Made by a program: the position numbers and the translations under genes | The notes under the pieces: generated by a model | Database searches by the model: none | Told to the model about the DNA's origin: nothing | What the model saw: the letters and a program-made list of their open reading frames with translations, nothing else | Shown here: one piece after another, positions 27,028 through 40,987 of the stretch | Layout: every line of letters begins with the position of its first letter | How positions within the stretch are numbered: position 1 is the first letter of the stretch | From: Baylisascaris procyonis | Lineage: Eukaryota; Nematoda; Chromadorea; Rhabditida; Ascarididae | Assembly (NCBI GenBank): GCA_037389465.1 | Contig: JAZARR010000200.1 | Span: forward strand, 1,781,001-1,845,000 | DNA length: 64,000 nt | Reading direction: 5' to 3'

Positions 27028-29349
27028 TTTAAGACAAAACGATGTGTGAAATACATTTTTTCAAATAGCAGAGGCACTGATTCGATGAGTCTCTTAGAGG
27101 AGCTTCTCGGGTCTTAAATTATACGCTTCTTGATAAATATATGAAATCGGAATACTTTCAAGGCAATGACAAAATAATAAAGCAGTCACGTTTTCACCGG
27201 AAATTTAGTGTTATGCATTTGAATGAGATAGATTTTGAACAGTTTTTTTTTTGCATGTTTATTTTAGTTATTCGCGTATTTATTGTTGCAGGTCGCAATG
27301 TGCAATTACCGTTCGATATCAGTCGTACGGCCCTCTTGTTTTCTCCTTTTTCATTGTTTTGTTATCTCATAATTTAAGATACCCGCTATTGCTTCAATGG
27401 TGACGGCCTTCGAGAAGTGTAGAACTCATATTTTATTTTATTATTATTATTTTATCATCACTATTATTACTACAATATTTCTTTAATTATCTATTCTTCC
27501 ATTTTTTTATTTATTTATTATTTGATTCTTCCGAATATTTCCAATTTCAAATATCCCATTCCAGTATTTTATTCATCTGAATATTATATTTACAAATAAT
27601 TTTTATTTCACCAATATAACACTTTTTTTAAATATTATATTTGGTCTTAGTAGAAATTTTTTTCAGTGAACTATTATATCGTCATATATGAGATCTAGTG
27701 ACTATAAGAAGCCAAGTATAAACATGTGCATCGAAAAAAAAACACTCCAAATTTATGGATGTTTTTATGCCAATCTGCATTCCTCATTTTTTCGTATTAA
27801 CCACGAACGTCTTGAGATTAATGAAATATTTTTTAAAACTTTTCAGATCAGATTTATGTCCTGCATCGGTCAAAAATTATAGAAAAAAGTGACATTAAGG
27901 AAAATGTTAGTTGCGGAAGTCTTGAATTTCTTTGAAACTCCATTTTCCTTTTCATCGTTAAAAAATTTGTTTATATGCAAATTTCGAAAGCAAAATGCAA
28001 ATTAATTTAGTGAAATTATCCATTTTTGGAATGAATACTTTGTTAGATAGCGAGTAAAACCTACCACTTTATGAACGCTTTATAAGCTTAATTATTATTA
28101 AAGGTTTCATGGGGAATTTATATTTAGGCTGCAATATTATTGCACCAACATATCAGAACATAATTTTAGTACTCGTTTTCAATTGATTTCGAAAGTTTTC
28201 AGCATATGATTTTAAGTTTTTTTTTTTTCAAATGGCGAGTATTTTGGCAATTTTTATTCGAGTTTCGCATTGCATTTCGTGAAAAAAAAAAACTTTTTGG
28301 ATAAAGTTTTTGGCTTTATTGTGTTGTCGTTTATGCACATCGATACGCTTGAGATAGTTGTTGATTCGGCGCGGAATCTATCGGATTCTCAACGAGAGAT
28401 ACAACGATTGAATATCGCTTAGTTATTCAAAATGGTGGCTTTAAGGAGGAGTGTGTGCATAATATGTAAATTTTTTGTTGCCAAAATAGAAGATCTATTG
28501 AATGAGCTTGAATATCAACTGAAAAGCTGAAAGAATGCAACCAACCGACTGGCAATTAAGCGTGTGAACGAACACTATTAATAATGTGGAAGAGCACCAC
28601 GGTGAAGCTGATACAGTATACGCCTCTATGCTCTACTATACTTGGCGAATCAATTTTACAACTTACGCAGCGAATGCTGAATTATACAGTCATATTTTAA
28701 GTGACCTGATTGCTCGCATAAATCATCTGCAACAAATTCATTTTTTTCTTCCTAGTCCTATGATTATAAAACCAGAAATCGACCGATTTAGAGTGTATGG
28801 GAAATTTTTTTACCAAATTAAAATGTGTGTAATTTATTTCAAAGTCGATGGATTCATGCGAAAAATAATATTCTCCCATGCAATTCCGTACCTCATGAAT
28901 TTTACAACTTCAATCATAGTGAGTGCGAAGTTGCGACTCTCGGATAGGCAGAGGGAGAAACCCCATACATACATATGCAACGACAATCTCATCGTAATGA
29001 GATTTAATAGTGTAAAAATGCAGAAATCCATTTAAAAAAAAAAGGTGAACATCACCGTCTATATGAATATTCATTAAATGTGGCGGTGATGTAAGCAAGT
29101 AGAATGAAAATCAAATGCACCAATTGTATGGATTGCCGCATAAGGCTATCTATATATGAGTATAATTTATTGCACATGGCAGCTATATAAAACCGAAGAA
29201 AAAATTTGGCTATCGCGAGATCACAGATTCTTCGAAACGATCATTGACTCACAAAAAAATTAACGGCAATGCTCTAACTGTTATTTAATATTGTGAATAG
29301 AATGAGGCACAAAAATTTGAAGAGCTGGTTATTTCATCTGCACGGTTTT

Positions 29350-29425
29350 GAAGGCATGGCATAGTGGGTAAAAGCGCTGCTGGGATATTTAAGAGGCAAG
29401 GTTCGATTCCCCGCTCACTTCTCAT
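29350..29425 (+). other. tRNA-like relic (A and B box)
   Basis: The segment contains an A-box-like TAGTGGGTAAAAGCGC and, about 45 nt later, a B-box-like GGTTCGATTCC followed by CCGCTCACTTCT. The acceptor and T stems pair only partly, so it is a decayed tRNA or tRNA-derived short element rather than a working tRNA gene. A similar B-box plus CTCACTTCT string occurs on the minus strand near 15.3 kb. Confidence 0.35.
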
Positions 29426-29887
29426 CGTTTCTTTTGTTGAAAAAACGCTCTCAGTCCAGTGTGACTTTTATAGGAGTCTTTTTGCTTCAATAGAAAGGGA
29501 ATTTTGCAATATTGTAGGTTATTTCTGAAAAGTTCAATTAGCCAATAAAGTACAAAAGGCCGAAAGAAATTGAAATAGACGGTTTTTTACTCCTAGTGAT
29601 ATGAAGCTCAAATCCTACGAATTCATGAATTCTTATGAACTTCAAAGCTAAATGAATTTTATACTCTTCGTATGCATAATTACTCGATTCAAAGAAAATC
29701 AAAACAAAAGAAAGAAATGCAACGGTTTGTTTTGTGCAGATTGCAGACGTGAAGAGTGAGATACGAGCACGATTATGATGTCACCTGCAAATTACAATGC
29801 AATTACACGTATTCTTAAGCGTATTTTGGCAGTCTGTATAGCTATTGCTGTCTCCGATTTCTTTGTTATCGTTTTTTTTTGTCGTCG

Positions 29888-32800
29888 CTAGACTGTCGTT
29901 GTATGTCGAACATTACGGTGAAAGTGTTGTTGTGGTGAATAGCATGTATCGGAGTATGCTGAAAGAGGAATAAGACTGTCGGATATAGGATAAGCGAACC
30001 CTCGAGGAGCTGATGAAGATAACATTTCGGCGCTTGCAAGCGGTGGTGATCCATCAGCTGCTAAAGTTATCGTTCTTTCAGCACGCAACTCTTGCACCGT
30101 AGATCCACCCGATGGTGAAGATGCATCACGCATACGAGCTATTCGTAAGGCAGCACTAAAATTCCATTCAATTTTTTTCTTCAATTTGCAGTAGTGCGGA
30201 ATTCTTACAATATTGGAGGCAAACGATCCTCGATGTATAATAGAAAGGATAAGCTTACAGCATAAATAAGGCAAACTTCCAAAATCTCTTGCATTATAGA
30301 GAATAAAATGTTTCGATCATAATGTATCAAAGATTTGAGAATGAATGAGATTGTGTTGCTAGCCTCATTAGTATGAGACGATGGAATAAGTTGGGAACCC
30401 AAGGGCAGGTGAAAAACCTTTTCTGGAGAAAAATGCATTATTTCATTTTTTTTTTCAGAGTCACTTTTCGGAAAAAACACATCATTATAAAATCCATCAC
30501 TCCTTACTAGTATATCTCAACGAATAAGGAGGCAAGCCATAGATTTATAGCGGTATCCATCTCTTAGATTATAATAGCTTTAGGTAAATTTCAATACATA
30601 TAACGCCTAAAGGAAAAAAAAAAAAAACGAAACCTTTTACGAACGAATGGATGATAGATATAGACGATAGTTGGAAAGGCGAGAAAATAAATGAGCAATG
30701 CAACGTCAAAGATATACAACGATATCGAGGAGGCAATTTCGTCTATCGAATCACGTACGCCAATCATATAAAAGATAGTACCCCATACGATCACCGAACT
30801 GATTATATAACAAACTAAAATTTACATATACTTATTAAATTTAAAAAAAAAAGCGTGCATGAAATTCAACCGTGATTTTTAAATAACCTTCTCTCCTTAG
30901 TTGGAATGATTTTGCTTGTCGATATTTCCATCTAAGAAATATAACTGCTTTAATTGGCCTTAAGAATCAGTGAACGAACTTATCTGACCGAAAGTATTTT
31001 ATTCTAGGATGTTAGTTTAAAGCATGGTATATTTTTATAAGCGACTTTATATATGAAACGGATGTCGTCATTGAAAATGCGATAAAAAATGTAAAGTTCT
31101 AAGAACTTAGTCGATGAGCTAGCTGTTCAAACTTTCCGAAAGTATTATTTTTCAATTCAAAGATTTTCCATTGCTATAGTTACGGCGATAAATATTTTTA
31201 AATATTTTTAAAAAAGTATTAAAAGAAATTAAAAATATATCGTTAAGATGTCGGCTAATTTTTTCCAAAAAAATCACCGCGACAGGTGAGAAGTAATGAA
31301 AAAAAGTGATGAAAAAGGAGAGGATGAGAGGGAAAGGGAAGAGTGGAATTGAAAGGAAAGTGAGAGTATGCGATAGGATTCATAAAATGATTGAAATTAG
31401 CTAACTGAAAGTCGGGTATACTGTTGCATTCATTGTGCTCCTGATACGAGCTGCAAGAGCGTGCCTCTTTTGTGCTAATCGATCACTCTCTGGAAGTGTA
31501 CAATTGATCCACTTCTCCGAGATCGTTAATCCGAAGAAACACTGTAAAATCAGTTTTTTAAAAAAACACTGAAATTTTTAGATAACAAATTTGAATAATC
31601 AATGAAAGAGATGCCCTCATTCCTCGACAGGCCTTTGCTTTGTGCAGGGAAGTGAGGAGACGGGATATCGTTCGGTCAGTTCAGTTTAGCCAGCTAATTA
31701 ATTCATAAAGAATCTTATCGGTTTTTTATGGTTTCTCTTAGAGTAATAGTAATATCACATTTAATCCTCATGGTATAGCTTGAGAAAGATTTGGAATACA
31801 ATTTGATGCTCTCATATGAAAGTACGCATAGGAAGTGAGAAAATATTATCCATCATCTCATCACCTTATAAGTGAATACGTAGTGCATATAAATATAAAA
31901 TATTATGTAAAAAATTTAGCGCACTAAAATTTGAATAGCGATAATATTTACGGCAAATTTTGAATTCCAGGTTTCTTTTTAAGTCGTAAATTGTAATATA
32001 TGACATCAGTTTCCGAAAAAAAAATAATATAAATCTATTAGTTTTGATCAGTATCTGATTTTTTCTGACCTACTAATCGTATCCGAATGAACGATATAGC
32101 TAGCGTCTGCAAATGTACGCATTTATTATCATTCATTTTCGCAACTAAACATTAAGAAATGAACTCTAGAAATATAAATTCAATATCCAAATGCATAGTT
32201 TATAGTTTAATGCAAAAAGCAATTTTTGAGAAGTTGTCTAAAAAATATAGGCGTATGTCCGCATGAAAATCTTCACCCCTTCCTCCTTCCTATAACCCTC
32301 CTCTCTCCTACGCTCAGAATATTCCATTCTCGCCAAATAGTTCTGTCATGAGTCAAAAATTATTCGCCTTTTTCTCGCCCCAAATATTATCATTCAGCAC
32401 AATTCTTTCGAAGGTCTTTCATTGCATTCACTGAAATGCAAAAAAAAAAGTGCAAATCGATTTAAGTAAATAAATTTTAAACATAAATTAATTTAAAAAA
32501 AAAAAAAAAAAACCAACAATAATCTGGAATAGAGCAACAAAACAGAATGCGACAATAATTGTAGCATAATGAAGCGCATTCTTGCCGACAATCTCTGAGG
32601 ATCTCTTCTCACACATCGAATGATAGATCACCTTCTCTGGGAAGATGAGTGACGTTAAACGAAAATATAGATATTCACCAAACGCAAATATATACTGTAA
32701 TACAAGAATATAATACGATAATATATTGCACTAGAAATCGGTTTCTTGCAAATATGGATTGCAAATGTTTATTGCACATATTGTAAAGAAATTGCAATAT

Positions 32801-33830
32801 TTGATGTTTATTCCCCTTAAAAATACCAGGAACTGTTACAAATCCTCTATGAGCAAAATTCATGAGTCACGAACAAAATTGGGAAAAAACTACTTGGAAT
32901 TTTTTTGAAAATGAATTCCATTTTTTGGAATTCAATCATACCGTTTGTGTTAATCCGATCTTAATTGAGTTTCCGAAAAATGCGCCATCAAATAGAGTTG
33001 AATAAGTTTCCGCAAACAAATCAAAGCAATAAGTTTCAAAAATATATCAATGAAAGAGTTGAAAAATGTTTTTCCTCGATTATATTTCATTTTTAAAAAT
33101 TTGGAGAATTTACTTGTTAGTATGGTTTGATTATAAAGAAGTGCAAATCGATTTTAGTAAATAAATTTTAAAAAAATAAATTAATTTAAAAAAAATCAAC
33201 AATAATCTGAAAAAGAAATACCCAATGAATTTACGAATGTTCTATGATGAAATTAATGAATCACCTAATTTATAACTCTTAGCATCCATTTTTCATCTAT
33301 CGATAACATGCTTACCCGCCTCTCAGGCAATAAAAGAAAAACTTGAAATTCTACAGCTGGAGTTAAGGTATGTAGGGGTAAATTTTAATGTTTTTTGGGG
33401 GGGAGGGAAAAGCATCGTCTAACACTCGCATTTGATTGCATAATTGATAACTAAATGAAAAACTTATTTTTGATCAATACTGCTCTCCATTTCTACAGTA
33501 TCATTTCAACGCTTTCTATGGAGTCATGTGACATTGCGATATTGCTACCAGCTAGGTGTCAATATATTCCGCACTTCCTGGACTGTTCGTGCTTTTTTTG
33601 GCAACGAACGAATATAAAGTGCTAAAAAAACGCTAATCGTAGATTCTTTTCGTTTAATTCACCTGTGAAACCTATAGCCGAAAAACTTGAAATAGACTTA
33701 CAGCGCCGATAACGAGCGCATAAGCGATGGTACTGTAGTGGATGATAAGTGGTGAAAGAAGTGCACCATCTTGATTCTCTATAGGTGACGACTCCGCACT
33801 GGCCAGTGGCGCCTGAACATTGCTCGCCAT
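29888..33830 (-). CDS. Multi-pass membrane protein, about 282 aa, GPCR-like C-terminal half; family not recognised
   Basis: Five minus-strand exons, in order: 33830-33702, 32694-32518, 31541-31448, 30814-30634 and 30155-29888. Phases 0, 0, 1 and 2 agree across all junctions, and the frame ends in TAG. The ATG follows an in-frame TGA and lies 12 nt after a TTTAG acceptor, suggesting a trans-spliced 5' end. Four hydrophobic segments are visible: about residues 27-52 (IIHYSTIAYALVIGAYIF), 83-108, 133-152 and 164-187 (ending TIVYIYHPFVRK). The loop after segment 2 carries NCT, and KRHAL precedes segment 3. The 90-residue tail is rich in Ser, Pro and Arg. The last two segments and the HPFVRK end resemble TM6, TM7 and helix 8 of nematode serpentine receptors, but seven segments are not seen. 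Either exons are missed in the 0.6-1-kb introns or this is a four-span protein. The exon 2 donor (GTTGGT) is weak. Confidence 0.6.
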
Positions 33831-34070
33831 TCAACATAACACCTAAAGTTTGAGCTCGTTCTAATAAGTCAAAAGTAGAGCCTGAACTGTCGCGTTTCAC
33901 GACCTTACAAATATTCATATGACCTTATGACGCTGCCACGTTATATTTTGCAAATGTAACTTTGTAAAAACGCCATAAAAACGCATTGTTTCTCTTTAAT
34001 GATGAGATTAATGTCGTGTGGAAATTAGATGGAAAGTAGATGAATAGGTGGAAATAAATAGATGCAAATT

Positions 34071-34208
34071 AAATAGTAATAGATAGCAGATGGGAAATTA
34101 GTAAATAGTGAATAGTAAATTAAATAATGAATAAATAGTAAATAGTAAATAGTACACTAAATAGTAAATAGTAAATAAATTAAATAGTAAATAGTAAATT
34201 AAATACTA
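34071..34208. repeat. AAATAGT-type heptamer repeat
   Basis: Many copies of AAATAGT or AAATTAAATAGT with slippage variants. Confidence 0.85.
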
Positions 34209-35866
34209 ATATCAAAAAAATTACGATAAATCAAAAAAAAAGGGAAAACAACTGCGAAAAAATGCGCTGATCCGATTTGATTTTATTGCAACAGTAGTGA
34301 CAAAGTCATCTTAAAGCGCTGAAGTATTCAATGTGAATTTTTGAATATGCAATATCTATGACATTTTCTACTGCTTACTCTCCATAATTGAGATTTGTTG
34401 TTGTCGTTGTACATATAATTTTTCGCCTGGAAAGATCAAAAATTATTTTTGAAATATTTGAAATGTTATTCAAAGGAAAATCCCCTGGGGCAATTGCCCA
34501 GTAATCCGATTCACTTTTTCTTTTACAGAATTGCCTCTTGTTCAGAAATTAGAAAAAAAAAACTTCTAAAAGAGATTTTTTAGTGCGTCAACGCAACGTT
34601 TTTTATCATTCTGCTCAGTATAAACTGCGACTTCGATAAGCTTATCTTATTTATTTTTTTTTAATTTATTTATCTATTCATTTATTTATTCATTCATTCA
34701 TTTATTCAACGAACAAAGCATTCATTACGAATATATGTCTCTTCATATCGCTTCCGCCTGCTCTGACGCAATGCCTGTCTGGTACACTTTGCTGCTGTGG
34801 TCTTTAGGTCGACCTCTTAACTAAATGTCATTAAAACTAGGCACATATAAGATTCAGAGCAGACCAAATCGTCACCCATCGTGGCTAAAATTGCGATCAA
34901 ACACTCTAATATATCCCTCACGCTAATTGCACTTGGATTGCCAGCAGGTGGAAGAGAGAGGTGGGGGAGGGGGATGTGGAAGGAAGAGTAGAGCAGCAGG
35001 AGTGCCGATAAGGCATCCGAAGCAGCAGCTTCATAGCTTCATCACTGTCGACAAACAAACTGAGCCTTAGCATAATCTAATTGACACGCTGAATGAATCA
35101 GCATGAATAAACAGTTATCAAATGATTCACAATAAAGTAAACCGAAATGAGACAAAATCACTAAAAAAAATGAAAATTTTACTCTTTGCATCTCTCAATT
35201 CCATATCTATCGTATTGATGCTTAAATAAATTTAGTAGATAGAATTAAGTTACATTAAAAAGAGTTCTATTTAAAATAAATGATATAATGAGTGCAATTT
35301 TCCAATATAAATAAAATAATAAATGAAAATGGAATAAATAAACGAAAAAAAAGTGACGTTTGTGCTTGTTCGATGATGATTATAGAAAATTAAAATCGAT
35401 TTATGGGCAACAAATTTCATCGTTGTCGTCATCGACGATCAACAATTGATACAATGCGAGCATGATGCATGTTAGCAACGATGACAATGAACATTGACAT
35501 ACTGAGAGAGGAAAATACATAAAGACGAGCAGATTATCGGCACTACTTGCAATAAGCCAGCCGGCTGGTGCGATCGTTTCATAGACAACATTTCATTGAA
35601 TGCTTTCTATATATTAATACAAGCATAGAACACCCGAGTGTAATGCTTTCATTGTCACCACTTCAGATATCATTAAAGAAATAAAGTAATGTAGAACCAT
35701 GAAACTTTACCTTAGAATATCTCACAATAGAATATCTCACAACTGTAAGATTATCTTCAACTAAGTTCTCCTTTTCTGCAAGAGTTGTAGAAGTTAATAT
35801 GAAATTTGCTACTTTTATGCACTGAGCAAAATTATCACATCCTATTGTAACGTCAAGGCTATTATG

Positions 35867-35870
35867 CAAA

Positions 35871-35921
<51 letters not shown>

Positions 35922-35932
35922 AATAAAATAAA
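35867..35932. repeat. (AAAT)n microsatellite
   Basis: About 15 uninterrupted AAAT units, ending in AAAATAAAATAAA. Confidence 0.95.
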
Positions 35933-38900
35933 TTGAATTTCTTCCATCGTTTTGTTAGTATATTATATTGCCGATTGACCACTCTTCATAATCGTTAGCA
36001 ACAAGCGCAGAAATGTCTCGTATTACTGCTATGTCACGTACGTATTATTTATAATCAATATAATCAATAGCTATGTCACGTATTATAATGGCAATGAATG
36101 GACTCTTTTAGACGTTTATTTTATCATTGGATGATCGAAACCATGAAAAATTTTGGCTAGTAAATAATCGCTACCTTTCGATCCTGTGATATGCCCACAG
36201 AGCGTTTGTAGCACGCAAGCAGCAAAGACCCTCAATGAAATTAGTCTACAAATGGCATTGCTCTACCAGTTGCCTTCAATTCTTAGCCCCCAGGCCAAGA
36301 CGCTCATCCCAGAGAAAATAAACCACTAGACGCTTTCGAATGTCAGGTCAATCTAAGCAAATTGATACAACATTCTTTTGCACTCACAAACGCTCTCAGT
36401 GCACAGAATATGGCGAAGTCTATAATACCAAATAGCAGAGAAATAAGAAAAGTTTTTCATTAATGAAGAATAAATAAGCGCTATATGATCTATTCGGCGA
36501 AACCCGTGCGCTTTTTCAATTTTACTTGTGAAAAAAAAACAAAAACAACAAGAGATGCAGTAATCGATTCATAATTGCAAGCCCATCCTCAAAAGAATTA
36601 GATCCTTAATTTGCATATACCAAAATTAATATTAAAGTTTATTCATGCAATTAAATAGGAAAATAATTTCGACAATGTTCCTCATCAACAAGCAGTGTAA
36701 ATTTTCATGTTTGTTGAAGCATTACTGATGGGAATATCGCCAATAATATACAGCATAAACATTTTCGCAATGATCGAATAGATAAGCAATGCATGTAAAT
36801 AAATCGTTAAAATTTTTTGATATTCTTCTATAACATAAGAAATTTCTTTCCATTTAGCACGTCTGCAAAATTCAGCTCATATCGGATGAATTATTCAACA
36901 AACAGGGGAGATTTTTGAAGATGACCAAATTAATAGAATATGCAAATGATGAAAAAATATATGCAAATTTTTGAAAAGCTTTAAAAACTCGCTGCAGAAT
37001 GGATAAACCATTAACGTTGAAAGAGGTGTCATGGGAAAGAAAGTAATCCAAGCATCCTTAGAGGAAACGGAGAAGAAACAATCACAGCATTCTTGAAAGA
37101 AGGAAAGAGATAAGTGAAAATAAGAAGGAGTGAAAAAGCGATTGGAGCGCAAGAAATGTGCTCGGATATCCTATATGGCCAAGCGCAAGAAAATGCTCGG
37201 ATATCCTCGAGGCTAATAAACATTTACCATCTAGTAACTTCAAAATAGAGGTTTTTAATTCAGTAACTCTTGTACTCACCAAACAACCGTCGAGTGGTTG
37301 ATGTCTCCTTTATGAAGTTTTATTTACCTTCTCTCCATTCTTTGTAAACGATAGCAACCAGTCTGTGCCAACGACTAGTGCATACGAAACACAAATATAC
37401 CATCAGCTAGTCAGCCACCGAAATACTTAAGTCAATGCTTGGCAAATTCTTAGACAATTTCCGAGAACTGATTTATGCGAATAACACAATACTCAATCAG
37501 CGAATTTCCGGAAATTTTGGCTTTCCGATATCAGTCAAAAATATTCCCACTACCTATTTTTCTACCACTACAAAATTTGGCAGCATGAAAGTTAGGTAAA
37601 CGAGTGAAATTTTATGCACTATGGGTGTACGCTTTTTTCAACACATCTCTATTACTTAAAAAATAAACTATTGTAAGCTGATGTTAAAATATTTATCTAC
37701 AAAAATATTTCGCTAAAAATGACGTCATTAATCACAAATTTTATTTTCCACAAAGATATATGGCCATCGCAATATTTTTTTTAGCTCTCATTCATTTCTA
37801 TTCTACTTCCCTATCTATATTTTTAGAGCATAATAAAACAAGAGAAATAATCGATAGAACGTGTTCTTAAGACTTTCAACTGATCAAATGGATTTACCCA
37901 AAAGTTTGCCCAGATCGATTTCGACGATCAAAATTGCTCAAAAGGCAAATTTTAAGCGACGAATACAACAATTTTTTAATGAGATAACTTTGTGTCAGAT
38001 AAGACTCAATCAATATAAAGCATTTTTTTCTGAATGTTATTTTTTTTTCTCAAGTAGAGTAGACCATATTTCAAATTTCCTCGAAAAATTCTTTTCTAAA
38101 ACCTTTTTTTTCTTACAACTATGGAATTATTGCAAGGGACGGAAAAAAAAAACAAATTGCTTTGGTTGACCGAGAATGGTTTGTCTTGGTTCTATGTATA
38201 TGAGAAAGGGTTAGTATCTAGTGAAAGTATCTTCTTGTTCAGCGCATAAAACGGCTGTCATATAAATCAACGCCGATACTCCATAGCTGGCTGTCATTTG
38301 TGCAACTCAAAAGTACTTTGAACATACGCCTAACTGATAAATGGGCGTTGGCGTCGTTTTATGTTCATCCCATAAGCACAACCGTTACTGTTGAAGTCTA
38401 CTGTAGTTGGAATATTCTATGACGACTAACTCTTATCATAAGAACAAGTTTTACGTCCTGATAATGTGCTCAGAAAGGCATATCGCTTCGACCATCAAAA
38501 ATTACAACCAACAAATCAAACACAATTCAATATCGATAAATTCTAGTCAGCAGCTAAGTATCCGGTTTCAAAACTTGTGGCGCAACTGTCGCATAGCGAA
38601 AGCATTTATTGTGAACATTCTCAACGCTAGTAGAAATTTTCTATTCTGTTATCGTAGACATATGAAAAGGGCAGAAAATGAAGGGAACAGACTCCGAGAG
38701 TTGTCGATATGATCGGTTTATGGCGATACCGACATTAAATGGTAATCACTCAACATGCGGTCAATGAGTCGATGCGATTCTCGATTTGGTTTCCGTGGAA
38801 ACGATACGAATGACTTCAAACGACAAATATGCGCTTGATTTTCCTCCGTTATTGAAAAGGGCCTCAATGACGCAATTTAATGATGCATGTACTTCCATAG

Positions 38901-39942
38901 ATCTTTATAATTGAATTCTTCATTTTTACTGAATGAACTTCCATAGGCAGAAAGAAAAGAAGTGGAAGAAGACTACAATGATGAATGTAAACAATGGTTC
39001 GATGAATGGTAAAAGGCGAATGTATTAGCATGTTTTCTTACTCGAAATTTGTTCGCACTTCGAACCAATGCACTAAAACGTTCAAATAGTTGGCCGCAAT
39101 GGAGAGTATTATTTCCTTTCAAAGATAAAACAAATGTGTAGCTGAGTAGCAAATATGGGTACTTGGAGTCACAAGACATTAGTTCCGGTCTTATTTTAAC
39201 GCAAATTGCCTTAAATACAGAAGCCGGATTTAAAAAAAGAGCTCAGGATATCGCGGCGCTAATGGATTGGGTCGTGCTTCACTTTATGATAGTTATATCA
39301 TTTTATTCATAAAAGAGAGAAAAAATGATCATTATTAATTGCAATTATAAACAAAACTTTTAAATCGTAGTTGGTAGATAATAAATAAAATAAAATTATT
39401 TGAATATCCATGGATGACTTTTTTCGATGCATTAATCTACAGTAGATCTAACTAACTGCTGCAGAAGAGAATAGCGCATCAAATACAAAACCGCTCAGCG
39501 ATCGACGATGCAATAAACGAATGAAGCGAGATTCGATTGTAATAGAATAGATAGGCTATTGGTATATACTGTAATACGATTTATGATTAGTGCTTACGCA
39601 AAACCAGCAAAATCCACTCTAATTCTGTCACAGTTCATGGGCTGATTGCTCGTCGCTTATCCATTAGTATTTGCATTAAAAGATTGTTTATTATCTTTAA
39701 TATTTCGACCTGCTTACTTTGCATATTGCTGGTCAGAAAACAAGCCAATTGCCGCAGGTTATGGTCAAAGATTGAAGGCTTAAAGGAATTTATCGACTAT
39801 GCAATTATATAAGAGAAGTATTTCGTGCTTGAATACGTCACTTAATTGACCTGTCTGTGAATAGAAAATCGCTCTATTTATATAGATGCAAAGGTGCAGA
39901 AAATGTTTAGCCTAACTTCTACACTTCAAACATCACAAATCG

Positions 39943-39963
39943 ATGACGTCGGATGACGTCACT
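39943..39963. promoter_or_regulatory. Tandem CRE-like sites
   Basis: The 10-bp word GATGACGTCR is directly repeated, giving TGACGTCG followed by a perfect palindromic CRE, TGACGTCA. This is the bZIP (CREB/ATF) core. No nearby gene start supports a promoter, so function is unproven. Confidence 0.3.
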
Positions 39964-40987
39964 GCGGATACCCACTATTGCTTCGGTATGTAATTCAATG
40001 TGTGTACCGGATATTCAAAGGCGAATGCGCAAGTATACGATTGATTAATTATTCTTTCACTAAGCCTAAGCCTTACGTATAAATTTTGTTCTCTCTGTTG
40101 TCTTGCTCAAAGGAATAAACACTATTATTGGCACGTTGTTTCCTCTCCCATTACAGCTTTAACCCGTCATCATTCAATTACAACTTTGGGTGATATGAAG
40201 GTCCTAAATCCGTGAGGAAATATGCAAATTGCTTGCTATGGAATAGGCATTTCATAATTTATAAGCTCGATGGCTCCTTTCAGAAGTAAAGAATATTTAC
40301 TTATAGTATTTCCCCAATATACTTTTAATAAACGATTTAACACTAATTTAATAATTATTAATAATAATCCATCATCCGTTTCCTCCCAATGTATATGATT
40401 AGTAATAATTTGGGCGCGGAATAATACAGCTACCATTCAAATCAAATTTTGTGTAAATTAATTATCTAAGCCAAGGGATCCTTATGATGCATTCTGGAAG
40501 GATTCACGGTAGTTGGTCGCCTACTGGCTTTCGCTGTGAATGGGTTTCTATCAAAATGGGCCAAATGGCGATGGGCCAACTGTTTGTAAACAAGATATCA
40601 GTCGCTAAAATAGTCTCGGATGGGAGGTTAATGAGGAGGGATATTCGAAGAAAGCTCGTATTCATCCATTACCTATGATTATTCGTGCGGATTATCGTTA
40701 TCTTCTTACTATTCGAGCCTATTGTTGCCCCCGCGAAGCACATTTCGCACTTAGCGGCTGGCTAGCTGTCAACTATATATAGCTGTCAACTATAAAAATA
40801 TATGCATTCCAGAGAATCATAAAAAAGTGGGAGGGGTTGTAAATGTGACAATACGGTCACTTTCTCCACTTCGACAATTTTATAGAATTTTGTATGTAAA
40901 AATAAAGTATAAATAATTGCATAAATATTTGTGCAGTTGATCTCAACGATCAAAGTTTATTCCACGATGAATTCGATGCGTCAATGA

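Larger units (their letters stand above)
25955..29887. other. Intergenic region between receptor and membrane-protein gene
   Basis: It holds a possible polyadenylation signal for the receptor (AATAAA near 26134), a worn minisatellite (26440-26640), a TTTTAC-rich run near 26832-26870, a long TA tract, a tRNA-like relic near 29350 and a plus-strand frame of about 150 codons (28586-29035). That frame has no ATG at its start and no splice context, so I do not call it a gene. The right end should contain the 3' UTR of the minus-strand gene ending at 29888, with a possible AATAAA on that strand near 29165. Confidence 0.45.

Noticed and set aside
28586..29035. Plus-strand frame of about 149 codons
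   Set aside because: It starts at GTG, opens just after a stop, has no donor or acceptor context, and becomes low-complexity and hydrophobic; overlapping minus frames are equally open. Chance opening in AT-rich DNA is likely.
38407..38712. Plus-strand frame of about 100 codons
   Set aside because: The nominal start is TTG; the internal ATG frame is basic with no motif, splice context or neighbours to support it.
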